NCBI RefSeq assembly: GCF_020080835.1
Contig: NC_058159.1
Coordinates: forward strand, 9,424,001 to 9,488,000
DNA: 64,000 nt
Source: Cotesia glomerata
Lineage: Eukaryota; Arthropoda; Insecta; Hymenoptera; Braconidae
Direction of reading: 5' to 3'
Shown: piece by piece, positions 1-13,063 of the stretch
Layout of the letters: each line of letters opens with the position of its first letter
Numbering within the stretch: position 1 is the first letter of the stretch
Translations under genes and position numbers: made by a program
The notes under the pieces: model-generated
What the model saw: only the letters and a program-made list of their open reading frames with translations
The model's database searches: none
Told to the model about the DNA's origin: nothing

Positions 1-3000
1 AGTGACTCAATGATGTAAAACCTGTGTAGGAATTGTAATCGCAAGAGTAATCCCTGACAGGACTGACACTCACGATTCCCCGTAGATACCAAAGTCCATC
101 ACTTTCAAAACATAAACCTCCACCGCTATCACCTTCACAAAGACTGGATCCTGCAAACAATATGATTAAAATAATATCAAGGTATCATTTTTTATATAGA
201 AGAACCGAAGGAAAATAGGTCACCGTTTTTTCAGACTAAACAATTTTTTTAATAGCACCGAAAAAAATTGATGAAAATTACAGAAATAACCAATTTTTTT
301 AGCATAATATTTTTTTTAAACATATACAAGTTAATATTTGAATTTTATAACATCCAAAAACGTTACCTTTTCATAAAAGTAAATACGATAAAAATTTGAC
401 TTATTAATTTATTCGTCTACTAGCTGTTACTCGCCCGCTCCGCTGGGCGCTTTATAGAATTGCATATTTAGATCTAGACTTGAAATTTAATTAGAGTATT
501 GTTTTGACTTGCACAGATTCCAAATTCTGTCGAATTGGCATGCACCTTTTATCCGTGTAATTATTCTAGCTAATATTCATTGTAACTTTCAATGTGCAAT
601 TATAACATTCCCGTGTCTTTCTTACAAAAATGAATAATTGATTTGAAAAAAAAAAAAAAAATTTTTAATGAGCATTAAAAGTTTCAGTTAAAGAAATTGC
701 GGGTCTCATAAGTGAAGAAATCTGCCTAGTATGTAAATATAATCAATAGAATTAAAAAATTTATTTTAAACAAATGACAATCGAATAGAATAAGTTTAGT
801 TACAATAAAAATTCATTATTTTTAAGTCAAAAAAATATACACGGAGAAAAAAGTGTTGCTATTATCACGATACAGTATAGTGATGATCACGATCCACGTA
901 TGACTATACTTTAGATGCGCATATATGTCCAATCTAGTGGATCGTGATTATCACGATCCACATGGATTCGGATATCGAATGTCTATATTGCTATGGTTTA
1001 TACATGATTATTAGTTGTTTCTGATTAAATGTTAATTATATGTTATTGCAGATTATTTTTTTTTTTTAGTTTTTTCGTATATTATTGTTATAAACATAAA
1101 TACGAATTCCTTGTATAGCTTGATTAGTTTAAAATTTTCGTGTAGTTTATATGACAGTCAAGAATTAGGTTAGGTTTAAAAATGTTTAAATAATGACTGA
1201 CAGCAGTTGGAATTTATTTTATATGACTTTTTTTTTTTGATTTTTAAAAATATTAGCCTAGAAATTTGTATTATTGATATATTCATTAAAAATACGCAAT
1301 TATTTTTATCATAAGAAAAATATTTTTTAATGGAATATTTACTTCTTTATTACTCCATGTACTTTATAAAAAAAATAACATATTTTTGCGTAAAGTAGTA
1401 TGGAATCAAATTATTTATGCTAAAAAAACCTTTTATGAAAACGCAAATGTTATTTATTTAATACAATATATAATGTTCATTGTTTTTCTTTATCAACGCA
1501 GTACAATTATATACAATAACCACGGACACAGCATTAACACAGTTAACATAGGAAGATTTATTTCTTTACTAGACCTTCAAAAAACGACACGAGTTTTTCA
1601 AGATTCCACTCGAGTAATTTATCAACAACCCAATTGTCCATATCGCTGTTAATGAGGTTATAATTGAGGATGGTTTTACTTGTATCACTGTAGAGTGTTT
1701 TACAAGGGAGGGTGGGGAATTATTGTCTCTCCACTTTTTTCTCCGCAATATAATCTCTCAACCCCGTCATTATAACTCTCAACCACTTTTTCGTCCCCAC
1801 CCCCCTGCATGTCGGAATTTTTTCTTTCATGCCCGACACACATGTGTTGCGACTGTGGCCGACTTACGCGTTATAATCAGTACCTGCATTTGCATTACGG
1901 TCTTAAATAGTATGGAGGTACTTCTATAATGACATTTTACCTCCATAACTATATGGGAAAACCACAGAAAACCCGACCGGTACAGAGGCTGGCAATGAAA
2001 CGCACATATTCTTAGTTTATAATCATTGAAAAATATTGGTGCGCGCCGGAATCGAACCCTGGTCCCACTCTTTCGAAATGCAGGTACCGAGCCGATTAGG
2101 CTATTGCCAACCTTCATATCGCTGTTATTATAAATTGGTGCAATTATCGCTATTTCATCACCAAAATTGTAAATAAATAAACTCGTAAGTTTCAGACTTG
2201 GTTATATGTGGTGGCGCTGAACGCGTCGTGGATAGTGATAATCACGATCCGTTTCGCTGTAGTAAGAAAACGTTTTGAGATATTCACTATACAGTTGAGC
2301 GTGGTATTCAGTATTCACTGTTTCGAGAATAACTGTATTCGTATGGTGAATATGACAATACTGTTTTGAGCTAATCACGATACTTCGTTCACGATCCACT
2401 GGATCGCTATAATAGCAATACTTTTTTCTCCGTGTAGGCTCCGGATAAGTAATCACCACCATATCATATACTAAAACCTTCTCCGAAACACGCTGTATCC
2501 TATGGTATAAGTATTATTCCGATCGCTTCAGTAGTTTTCGCAGTATAACCGGAAAAAAAAAACCGGCTCTCCATTTATTAGTATAGATTTATAAACCCTT
2601 CTATTTTCTTATTATTACAAACGTATAATTTTTCATGTTTAGAAAATAAATTTTGTCTTAGTAAATTAAAAATATTTTATTATTTTAATAATTAATCGAA
2701 AAACGGCTCAAGTTGAGAATTCTAATATCTGTAAAGTTAGTATTGACACAATCCAGCAATGACCGACATTATTCATGATTGCCCGGAACCTAATCAAGTA
2801 ACAAAATTCTATTTACGGTAACTAATTAGAAACAAAATTCACATCATAAATAAACTTTGCACAAAGTATTGTAATTTAGAATAACAAAAAATGATACTTC
2901 AAGTTGAAAAAAAATCCGATATTGGTACAATCAATAAAAATTAACTTAATTCAAAAGAAAAAAATTTTTAACTAAGAAATTTTCTCTACAAACAAAAATT

Positions 3001-6000
3001 CAATGATCGAGCGATTTTATACTAGTAAAAAAATAAAAGGAAGCCTATTTTATCAATGTGAGAAACGTTTTTATAAAATTATGACACCGTTCCCACAACT
3101 TTTTCCGGTGACGTAATATTTGTACATATAAAAATAAACTAACCGTTCATATAACCAGCGCAAAATTTATCTGGTGTAATATATCCTTGAAAGTCGGTTG
3201 GAACTTCCGACAAACATTGATCGAATGATATAAAAGGTATATTTATTTCTTGAAGCTCTTCACTTGGCGCACCATTTGCCGTTTTTCCCCATCCAACAGC
3301 CTGTGTGTATATAAGTCACAAAATATTTACGTTCAACATTTCAGGCTACATATATTTAAGAGTAATTCAAACTGAAATAACATAAATCATTATTTACTTT
3401 TCCATATTTTCCAGGCTGTAAATGTTCTTTTTCTTTAACGTTATCCCAGTCAATACAAACCGGACGTACGAGACTAGTCAATTCGAGTGGACTTAGTAGC
3501 TTGAGTAGAGCAATGTCATGAGCAAAATTACCTCTTGCTCCCATGTACCGACTCCCGAGACGGATCCACTCAACCTTGGACATTTGAGCGTAGTCCTCCT
3601 GAATATTCCAATTTCTGTAGTGCTTCCCTGCAGCTACCGAGAATCTTGAGAAATTTTTCACTTCATTTAAGCTTTCGTCATAGAAACAATGCGCCGCTGC
3701 ATAATAAAAAGTTTTGAATTAGTTAAAAATATAAAATATTAATCAATTTTAAATTAATAGATAGTATAAGAAAGAAAAAAACACCCTCATACATCAATAT
3801 TTACCGGAAACTATAAGATTGCTGCTTATAAGTGTGCCTGCGCAAATTTGTTCATAAGTTTTCGTCGACTTTTTTTCATAAATTCCAGTATGCCAAGGAA
3901 ATACTCCCAATTTAGCTGTAAATCCACTTACGATGAGTGTACTACCGTGAGAAATAGTCGTCCCACATTCTGATACAAAAAAAATATAATTTCATGATAA
4001 AAATATCGAATTTCAATCATTATTCAATCATAATTCATCATCACAAGATTGTAATTAATAATTTTACTTCTGGTAGTTTATAATTATTTTGTTAATAATT
4101 AATCATTATCACAAACATATTGAATCATTATATTATTAATTGATACTTTACGAGTCAAAATAATGAAGTTACATTAACTTGATAATCTTATATTGAATTT
4201 ACAATGATTTGGAAAAATATTTTTATTTTTGAAAATTAACTAAAAATGTAGGATTAGTATATTACACACCTAGGGAAATAAAGTACGATATGTCTCAGAT
4301 CACATATAATTGTTGGCCGAGGCGAAGCCGAGGCTATCTTATTTACTTCCCGTGGAGTGTATACTATTTTTTTGCTCGACAAAGGCAGGAAGCGGCAACT
4401 TTGTTTAGCGCACCGGGCCAAAAGTTGACGTTTTCTGCCTGTCGACCCAAAAAAAAATTTATATAATAAAATGGCGGTGTTCAGTTGTTTCATTATTGAC
4501 AAAAAATATTTGTATATAATTATAACACAGGTCCACATGATAAAAAAAAAGTTATGAATGCTGGGGGTAAGAATATATGATTCTTATATTTTTTTTTTTT
4601 TTCGCTAAACACGAATCCAAAGTCAAAATTGAGGGTCGATGAGCAAATTCACAAGAAAACCGATAAAAACTGTTTAAAATCTAGTAATTTTTTCTATTTG
4701 ATGATAATATCCGTCGAATGATTGCTGTTTTCAGTTGAAGCATACCAATGCTCTATTGTTCTTGAAATTTTCGTTCAGATTGCTTTAAGTTCGAATGCAA
4801 TATTAAATCTCAATATTATCATGAAAAAACAATTGTCAATTCATCAGACAGCTAAAACCCAGTAAAAACAATAAGACAGACGTCTTATGACGTCTTTAAA
4901 AGCGGTTTAATATGGTCACCAAATCTTAATAATGTCATATTGTTTGCTGGGAATTTTGAAAGCTTTTTATCATTCCTGCCGAAATGTCTTTGTCATAAGT
5001 CATAAACATCTCCGATACCACCTAGCATACATAATTATTTTGTATTTTGTGAACCTAAGTTATAATAATTCATATCTTCTTATATTATCCAAAACGTCAT
5101 TATTCCATTATTCAGCATACATACAATGATAAACAAATTAAGTTGATTTATTAGAAAAAAAAATCTTGAACTAAGATCATTCTAAAAAATTGAATTACCT
5201 CGAATTTTTCTTAGTTTAAGTTAATTTCATTTAATTCAAGAAAGTTTATTCTAGATTCAAAGTATACCCTGATTAAGAAATCTAATTTGAAATGATTCAA
5301 TCCATGCAAAGTGTACATCTATATATTAGTCAACTCAAACCATTTTGAATCATTTCAAATTGTTTTGAATCATTTTAAATTAGATTTCTCAATCAGGGTA
5401 ATTAAATTCTTCAAAATGATTTTTTTGATGCCAATTTTTTTTCTCTTGAATTAACAGGCGAGAACATCTTTTTCTCGCTTTGCTCTCACGGAGTTCAACG
5501 GAACTATCTCTGTCGCACTCCCAACAGCAGAGCAATTGCAGTTTCGATTGGTTTCACGAAACGAATGAAATTTTTGAAAAAAACGCTTTGTGGTGAAATA
5601 GTTTATTAAATTATCTATTATCTCTAAAAACGTTTTTTCAAAATTTCCATTCGTTTCGCTAAACCGATTGAAACTGCAATCACTGGTCTCGGCTGTTAAG
5701 TTGACATTTCTATCAATGTACACTAATCATAGTTAAAAGGTATAAAAAAATTTTTTATTTCAAGAAGCTGTCAAAAAGCCTTAAGATAAAAAAAAAAAGT
5801 CAAAACACAATTTAAGAAATATTTCATATCTATTACATATCGAAATTTTTTTAATAAACTAGAAAATTGAACGCGATTTTCGCGCTTTTGCCAAAATGTT
5901 TATTATCGACAATTTAATTAATCAATATTTTTACAAATTTTACTCATTAATATTTAACCGTTGCCATGGTAACCTTTGCCAAAGTGATCACCATAGCAAC

Positions 6001-9000
6001 GAAAAGCGCCAACAATGAAAACGTCACATCAACTTTTTAATGAAGGATTTTAAAACAAAAATTCTCTATAAAATCTATCATTTAATACTATTTTATGTAT
6101 TGGATATATTTATTTTTTTTTACTTTTGATTTATTTTTTCCAGAAATTAATTAAAGTAATAAAGTTATAAATTGACTAAAAAAAGTTATATAAGATTAAA
6201 ATAAAAATCACTAATTCTCAAGACAAAATAGGACATCAAAAATTATATGTTGACATGTCAGAACATATCAGAGATTTTTTCACTTGTACGTTTACTAGTT
6301 CATGCAACCATATGAATAATAAGTAAAATAATAAAGAAAAAAAAACAAACAAACTTGGTAAGCATCTAAATACAGAGCGATCCCAGCTGCCATTTTCAAG
6401 ACAAGTAATCTCCCTATATACAGGATCATCAGTCAATGGAATCTTATAAGATGGTTTGCACTTGAGCATCGCTGTAGTACCAGGCTCGGCTGGCTGATCG
6501 CAAGACACTGCAATACCCCGAATTTTACACGTTATATCTACACTCGAACTCTTGAGAGCAAGGCAGGATTCTGTAACACAAAGCAACATACAATATAGCA
6601 GTAAAATGACCCGTATATATGATCCATTCGGTCAAATTACCAGCACAGAGCTTAGCTAGGGGGAAGATATTTCAATGACATCTTCGTTTGCCAAGTACAT
6701 ACTTACTCAAGCACGAGAGGGGCATGTACCAGGAGTCGTTGAGGCAAACGGACACTGCACTACCGTTTCTGACGTAGCCCTCTTCGCATGTGTACGTGAG
6801 AATACTGTTTCTGGGTACCCAGTCACCTGGAACTTTGTCGCAGGAGGACTCGCAACCTCCAAGTTCATAATTACCACCTTGTGGCTGTTTGGGTAGTCTA
6901 CAACCACTTCGAGATGGATTAGCAGCTGTTCTGTTTAAGAGTAAACAACCATTTCAATGGATATAACATTTACTTTATATTTACTATTGACTATAATCTT
7001 AATTGATTAATTTAAGAGAAGCTTTACACTGAAAATAATTATTCGATTCAAGGAAAATATTTTCTTCATGATTTCACAATTGTTTTAAAAGATTTATTTA
7101 GCTTTCTTGGTCAAAAAAATAATAATTCTTTGATAAAACACAGAAATTATTTATTTGAAAAATGTTACCCTCCAACGAAGCACTTTATTGTTTTCAAAAA
7201 AAAAAATATTTAAAAAAATAAAGTTTTTAATTAAGAAAACTTGTTTTCTTCAAAATAATTTTTTTGTTATACACAGTAAAAAATTTTGCGTCATTGCGTC
7301 AAAAAACTTAGTGTTAAAAATTTTTGTGTTAAATATTTAACATTTTTATGTGTAAAGTTAACATTTATTCTGTTAAATCAACACAAAAAAGTGTTAAATA
7401 TTTAACATAAAAATTTTTATCACAAAATTTTTTGATGCAATGACGCAAAAATTTTTACTGTGTATGATAATTTGTATTCAATCAAGTTAGTAAATTTATC
7501 AGTATGAGTAATTTTAATTAAGCCATGATATAAAAATAACCATTCCCTTAAATATTATTCATTCATACCGATTATTTTTAGTTGAAAACTTTAGTTCCTC
7601 TTCTTCTTCTTCTTCGCCTTCTTCTCTTTCATACATCCGGGTAGTGGATAATATATTTACATCAGGATATTCCACATTTGGCATTGCATTGTTCCGATCA
7701 TTTTGAGGTCTTCCACTTCCGCTGTTATGAAAATTACTTGGACTAATACTTGATTGTTTTTCATTATTTTTATTCGATTGTGAAGGTTTACTACCACTAC
7801 TTTGAAAATTTCCATAGCTATTTGTATTTTCTTGGGGTTTTTTATACCCCGAATTATTATTACTGTTATTACTTTGACTTGATAATGGTGGTTTATAGTT
7901 ACCATTACCGCTACTTTCTTGACTATAATTTTTATTTGGAATCTTGTCATTATAATTATTGTTACTAGGATGATTATTTTGAGTATTCAAATTTGTGTTA
8001 GGATGTTGGTTGTTTTCATTATCAGTATTTCTATTGGTCAAAGAAAATGTTGGCAAAATTATGTTAATATTTGAGTGAAATTCAATTGTACTAGGCGTTG
8101 ATGTTTCGAACTTTTGTCCACTATCACTATTACCATTTTCATTAAAATTATTTTGCGACTGGGGTCGATTTGATGCCCAGTTTCCCACTTCGCCGTTATT
8201 ATCATAATAACCCCCGTTTCCTGATGGCTGTGATGGTGTTTCTTTTCGATTCTGCTCCTGGAAGGCGGGTTGATAGGACACCGGTCGTTGTACAAATTGG
8301 TCATTCTTATTTTTGTTGTATGGATTCGATAATGATGACGATGATGATGATGAAGATAATTGCAGTTGAGAATTTTCATTCTTATTTTGACTATAAGTTA
8401 AATTCATTTTATTACGGTTGTTAAATATTTCTTGAGATGAAGGTTGTTCAACGTCTCCTACAGAGCCATATTGATTATCCGGTGGTTTCTTGTTTACTGG
8501 CCTTTGGTTGAAGTTATTATTGCTGAAGTCAATATGTGAAACTTCTTCGCGTTCGAAAGGTATTTGTTGTGCCGCAGGATTTTTATTGTTATTATTTGCT
8601 GTCAAGTCACTGTACACAGGAGGTCTTTTATTGATCGGCTGTTGATTAATGTTAAATGCTCCAAATTGAAGTGAAGCTGTTTGAGAGCCTCCTAATTGAC
8701 TTAAGGTGTTTCCAAATGATAAACTAACTTGACGTTTTTTCTTTCCGGTTTCATTGCATTCTGTAAAAGATTGATTAATAAAATAAGTGTTATTCGTAAG
8801 GTAAGAAAAAAAGATAATTAAATATCAACAAGCGACCTTTTAATACTATAAAGCTGTTGTTATAATCATTTAAAATCATACTCAGTTAATCAAATAATTT
8901 TTTTTTCTATTCAATTAGACTTATTAATTTTGTTCGAACTACCGTAGTAAATTTAAATTAAATTTATAGTCAATTTACAATTACTTGGTGTTGATTTTAA

Positions 9001-10879
9001 TTGTACAAAATTTTGGCTCATAATGAGAAGTGCAAAAAATGCATTATTCTGATAATTCGTTTTTTATTTAATTATTAATATGTATTGTAAAAATACAATT
9101 TATAATTTTTTTCTATTTATTATATGATTGATGCATTTACCAAAAAAACTAATAATTTAAAATATTCAACAGATGCGTTTATTTTTATTAATATTTAAAA
9201 AATTTAATTAATTCATCATTCAAGAAATTAATTTTTTAAAAATGTTAACTGATGGATTTTTTATTAGAATTAATCATTGAAATGAAATAAATTATAGATT
9301 TTAAGAGGTAAGAAACTTGAATAATTACTTTAATAACTTTGCATTCAATTCAGTAAAAATTAAATTAACACGTGCTTGACTTAAATTGAATAAATGAATT
9401 TTTTACCCTTATTATAAATTCCGATAGATTGAAGCTTAAAAAAAATTTTATAAGGTACAAAATTCAAACTCATAAAAGAGTTAAAATTAAAAGAGAAAAA
9501 GAAAATTTCACGTTCGAAAAATTATTTTAAATTCAGTTTGAGCGAATTTGAGATCTGTTGAGTGATTCAAATCAATCGTAGGTCAGAATATTGTCTTAAA
9601 AGTTTTACATTAAAATTATCGCATTTTTTCATAGCTGATACTCTAACGAATACTTAAAAAATTTATGATACTAATTTATCATATATTTGACAATGTTAAT
9701 GAACGGATATAGTACTTTGTATGATATATGATCGAATTATATCTACTGAATTTTGGTCACTAGTGATAGTTCAGATGACAATTGTGATAAAGATGATTAA
9801 ATTTTTATTTTATTTGTCTAATATCCGTATTTCATGTTTTTGTTTAATTAAATTAAGATTATGTTAACAAATAATAAACTTGCAAAGAGCTTAAATGAAT
9901 AATTAAAGGGAAATAAAAAATTGGTAAGTTTTATGACTTACGTTTAATGAGAACAATCTACTCAATAATTATTAACTTTTACATACTCTGTGAAATCCTG
10001 TTTAATTAAATTTTCTTATGTATTGAAAATAATTAATGATTTTCTATATTTTAGACACTCTACTCTAAAGGATTAAAAGTTTGTCATGTTTCATATTCAA
10101 ACTATTTAAACACTACCGTTAAAATGGTCTTAGCTGCTTAAATTAATCAACGCTAGTGGGGGATTAATTAATAAACTTTCAGTGACAATTATTATTATTA
10201 TTCCACGGTTAAGTCAAAATTTATGATACATCAAGTAAATTATTTTTTACAGGATAAATTTTTTTCAGCAGTGCGTCAAAACTTTTAGTCAAAATTTTTT
10301 TAGTTTATAAATTTTATACAAAAACTTTTTTTAATACAATGAGAGAAAATTTATTAATGATGATGTATATGCATGGACTTTTGTTTAGAATTTATCAATA
10401 TTAGACAGAATATTGTGAACTTGCATTATGTAAAATTTTTTAATATATTTTTGTCACTGTTTTATTAAATTGTTATTATTCAATATAAAAAGAGTCTAAA
10501 AATATTTGGAAAGTTTCTGCCTTGATATTAAGATCATAAAGTTCGAGGATAATTGAATGTAATTAACAATGTCACGAACTCTTTACATGTAGATCGTGCC
10601 AAAAAAATTTAACAATCTATTTTATTAATCTAAAAATAAATTCTTCTGCAATACTTAAACATTTACAATACATTTTGTTAATATTTTATCCAAAAATCCT
10701 TCGACTATAAAAAAACAAACTCATTAAGTAATACTTGAAAGACAACAACGTAACAGGACGGAAATGAAATAAAAAAAAAAACAAAATTTACACAGTATTG
10801 GTAACTTACGAGTGAAAGAATATAATGAAAAAGTCAGGAAAATCCACAGTGACAACGATTTAACATCAACAATTGACAT
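1..10879 (-). CDS. Modular serine protease (ModSP/HP14 type), 3' end beyond the window
   Basis: Secreted S1-family protease, probably the initiating protease of a haemolymph cascade (Toll or melanisation), by family resemblance. Exons read on the minus strand: 10810-10879, 7569-8760, 6707-6930, 6355-6570, 3805-3969, 3398-3696, 3144-3300, 1-150; all splice phases agree, giving about 824 codons before the edge. Order: hydrophobic signal peptide (residues 1-23), Asn/Ser/Gln-rich region (about 24-420) ending in a Glu run, two Cys-rich CCP/sushi-type modules (6707-6930 and 6355-6570; the second may be the 'Wonton' variant known in HP14), then the catalytic domain. Catalytic His is in AAHC, Asp in DIALL, Ser in CEGDSGGG; all three are present. 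The S1 pocket position (six residues before the Ser) is Ser rather than Asp, so chymotrypsin/elastase-like rather than tryptic specificity is expected, as in other ModSPs. The LDLa repeats usual at the N-terminus of this family are not seen. About 33 residues follow the active Ser before the edge, so the last part is missing. Confidence 0.9.
840..2434. mobile_element. MITE inserted in Helitron A
   Basis: Terminal inverted repeats begin CACGGAGAAAAAAGT and continue into TTGCTATTAT. The flanks are TA on both sides (838-839 and 2435-2436), a TA target duplication as in Tc1/mariner-type elements. Helitron B has no such insertion at the matching place and so shows the empty site. The element is itself split by a SINE. 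Confidence 0.8.
1652..2113 (-). mobile_element. tRNA-derived SINE, copy 1 (nested inside the MITE)
   Basis: On the minus strand it opens with a tRNA-like head: A box around TAGCCTAATCGG, and B box GGTTCGATTCC (complement at about 2051-2061). It is nearly identical to the copy at 23687-24138. A direct repeat CATATCGCTGTTA flanks it on both sides (around 1639-1651 and 2114-2126), marking the target duplication. It has no mature tRNA fold downstream, so it is not a tRNA gene. Confidence 0.85.
4256..4462. repeat. Double-hairpin repeat, copy 1
   Basis: A GC-richer stretch containing TTGGCCGAGGCGAAGCCGAG and a second palindrome around the AAGCGGCAACTT motif. Related sequences occur at 24398-24620 and 56605-56730. 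It sits in the protease intron between the CCP and catalytic exons. Confidence 0.65.
5265..5400. mobile_element. Short MITE with TACCCTGATT ends
   Basis: Inverted terminal repeats: the left end reads TACCCTGATTAAGAAATCTA and the right end is its near-perfect complement ending AATCAGGGTA. The repeat arms are about 35 bases and the whole is 136 bp. It could fold into a single hairpin. Confidence 0.75.
5517..5692. repeat. Imperfect palindrome (foldback MITE)
   Basis: The left arm contains ATTGCAGTTTCGATTGGTTT and the right arm contains its complement ending AAACTGCAAT, with further pairing between GAAACGAATGAAA and TTTCCATTCGTTTC. It lies in an intron of the protease gene. Confidence 0.6.
7270..7464. 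mobile_element. MITE with TACACAGTA ends
   Basis: About 195 bp. The left end TACACAGTAAAAAATTTTGC is mirrored at the right end (AAAATTTTTACTGTGTA), and the GCGTCATTGCGTC segment pairs with GATGCAATGACGC. The interior is repeats of GTTAAATATTTAACA. It lies in a protease intron just downstream of the low-complexity exon. Confidence 0.75.
7569..8760 (-). other. Exon 2 of the modular protease: Asn/Ser/Gln-rich low-complexity domain
   Basis: A single 1.19 kb exon encodes about 397 residues dominated by Asn, Ser, Gln, Pro and Gly, with a Ser run near 8330-8350 and a Glu run near 7595-7620. It is open throughout and joins in phase to the signal-peptide exon (Q at the junction) and to the first CCP exon (R at the junction). 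It begins with a Cys, then a KKKRQ stretch that could be a furin-type cleavage site shortly after the signal peptide. It looks like a disordered linker occupying the place where family members carry LDLa modules. Confidence 0.8.
8761..10809. other. First intron of the protease gene
   Basis: A 2 kb AT-rich intron between the signal-peptide exon and the low-complexity exon. No open reading frame with coding character, tandem repeat or inverted repeat was recognised. Confidence 0.6.
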
Positions 10880-12324
10880 ATTTATTTCTTACATGCACTA
10901 TATATAATACTCGTACTCACAAGAGGAATAATCTTTACCCAAGTGATGCACCACAATTAGTGAACGACCTTGCGAAGCATAGTATAGAAAGGAAGACAAA
11001 GAGAGTGAGTTAAATTCGATTGGGAAGACAAGGTATCCTGAAACTGGTACCCAACTCGTTTCTCGAGCATCTAGCCTCCAGCTAGACAAACATTTTACCG
11101 AAAAAAAGTAAAAAAAAAAACGCAATCCAGGATACAAGAGCTGACGTACCACTGATTAAAACTATGTCAATAAAATATTCCGTAGGAACCGGTAAATACA
11201 TTTAAGAGTCTGTTTGTTTATTCGGTGATTTATTTATTGATGAAAGATATAATTGAAAGTTCTTCATTATTTTGATATTGTTAACCCAATCGATTATTTG
11301 AACACCTTGTAAATTAAAAGAATAGTTGATCAATTAATTCAAAATTTACATGCTCCATTATCGATGAAAGAAGAAATTTTTATCAACTAAAAATCATTTT
11401 AATAAAGAAATTGAATTTTGAAACTTTTAAGCAAAATAATTTTTCAGACAAATTTATAGAATTTTAAAGCTGTTTTTTTATAATTTATAATCGAAAAAGT
11501 TATCTGTATTTTTTAGTAACAGAGATTGAAGTTCAATCACATTTTTTAATCAAAGATTTAATACACACTGTACAAGCATACACGCATGTACAATGGTCAT
11601 TTTGTAAATAATTGAGAGATCAGAATGGCTTACGAAAACAATAACTAAAATTAAAAAAAAATATAATTTTTATTGCGAGAAATTTCATTGGATAAAATTT
11701 TACACTATTACAATCAGTGAATGCAAAAATACTAAAATAAAAAGAAAAAAAAATGAGCTTAAAAATCCTTCAGTTTCTGAATTTCGAAAGAAAGCAGCCG
11801 TTTAGAGAAGCTATACGCTACGTTTTCTCTGATATACGATTTCAATTTATAGTAATTATAAAAAAAAAAATAATAACATATGAGAAATTTAAATCATCAT
11901 TATATTTATCAATATTAACATGAAAAACTTTATAACATTAGCCAAAGATGGTTATAAATCTGTAATCTCTCAAGTTTTATATACAATTTTGGAAAAATAA
12001 CTTTGAATATTCACCAAATTACTGAATAATAACATAGTTTTTAAATTACCAATCGGTTTTTGATTCATAAAAAAATTTGGTAATTATTTACAAGTGAAGT
12101 CTATCCATGCTAGCCCATGTTAATTTTTTTTTTTTTTTTTTGATCAAATTGATCAATTTTTTTTTTTAAATCATTCGTTTTTTTATGTACTTTTCAAAAA
12201 AAAAAATATATATCAAAAAAAGATAAAATATAAATTTTATCCAAGAACGAGAGCCAAAATTTTTTTCAACTTTTAAAGGCAAAAAAGCAATCGAAATCTT
12301 TATTTTTCTTTTCACGATATTTTC
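10880..12324. other. Intergenic, 5' flank of the protease gene
   Basis: AT-rich. It should hold the promoter and 5' UTR of the minus-strand protease, but no regulatory element could be assigned with confidence. Homopolymer runs near 12124-12180. No gene seen. Confidence 0.5.
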
Positions 12325-12497
12325 AACTTCCCGCTAAGAAAATCGAAGATATTGGTAAGAAAAATCGGGAAGTTATTGGTTTTACCCCGTTTTGCAAAAA
12401 TCGAGGTTTCAACAGATCTCGACGTTTTAAAGCCCTAAGAAGCTTTCCTGACTATTTTTACGACGATGTCCGTACGTCTGTGTGTGTGTGTGTGTGT

Positions 12498-13017
12498 TTT
12501 TTTTTTTTTTAAGGGGAGGGAATCCTTTTTACAGATTCTAGGCATAGTTGTTTGGCCTGGATATATGGCGACTCGATGCAGTGTCATACTAAAACTCGAC
12601 GCTAGCGCCCCTACCCACTAAACCCTAAACCCCTTTTCCTCTTTCCCCTAATCCCTCATGGAAACCGCCGTTAGGCATTACTTCGTGAGGGGAGGATCTA
12701 GCTACTGCTCTTTCTTCTGATAGCTAAGGTGTTATTTTACCTTTTTTCTAGTTGTTGTCATTTGTTCTTCTTCTTTCGATGGAACGCAAGTCTATAAGGA
12801 CTTCTGTTGCAAATGTGCTGATGGCGTTCCAGGAGGCTCTTGATGACAACATTGCTTCTACTATTGTCTCTGGTTGGATTTTCTTCTTTAGGATCATCTC
12901 CAGCTCATCTCGCTGTGGGTAAAATCGTGGGCACTCAAAGAAAACGTGCTCCGCGTCTTCATTGATTCCTGGGCAGGACGGGCACTCCGGTGAATCATCA
13001 TGCTTGAAGCGGTGAAG

Positions 13018-13021
<4 letters not shown>
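12498..13021 (-). mobile_element. 5'-truncated R1-clade-like LINE fragment inside the (TG)n tract
   Basis: On the minus strand the fragment begins directly at the (AC)n tract (13022-13060) and ends in a poly-A tail (T run at 12498-12510), beyond which the (AC)n tract resumes (about 12479-12497). The open part encodes the C-terminus of a LINE ORF2: a zinc-knuckle-like CPSCPGINEDAEHVFFECPR followed by a basic tail and a stop. That motif is typical of R1/Jockey-group LINEs. Insertion inside an AC microsatellite matches the target preference known for R1-clade families such as Mino and Waldo. Confidence 0.8.

Positions 13022-13060
<39 letters not shown>
13022..13060. repeat. (TG)n microsatellite
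   Basis: About 19 perfect TG units, internal to the CTTCCCGCTAA repeat. A shorter TG tract at about 12479-12497 is its other half, separated by the LINE fragment. Confidence 0.95.

Positions 13061-13063
<3 letters not shown>

Larger units (their letters stand above)
420..2587 (-). mobile_element. Helitron A (non-autonomous), holding a nested MITE and SINE
   Basis: On the minus strand the element starts with TC at 2587, preceded by A, and ends with CTAG at 420, followed by T. The 3' end carries a GC hairpin (CGCCC...GGGCG) about 10 bases before CTAG. These are the Helitron hallmarks. Both ends match Helitron B (29161-30352) closely. It lies in the last visible intron of the protease gene. No Rep/helicase coding is seen. 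Confidence 0.85.

Noticed and set aside
1980..2113. tRNA gene suggested by A and B boxes (also at 23690, 20480 and 28925)
   Set aside because: The heads do not close into a tRNA cloverleaf, are followed by a shared long body, and two copies have target duplications; these are SINEs.
10893..10910. TATATATA string as TATA box of the protease gene
   Set aside because: It is only about 20 bases upstream of the ATG, too close to place a start site before the coding region with confidence.
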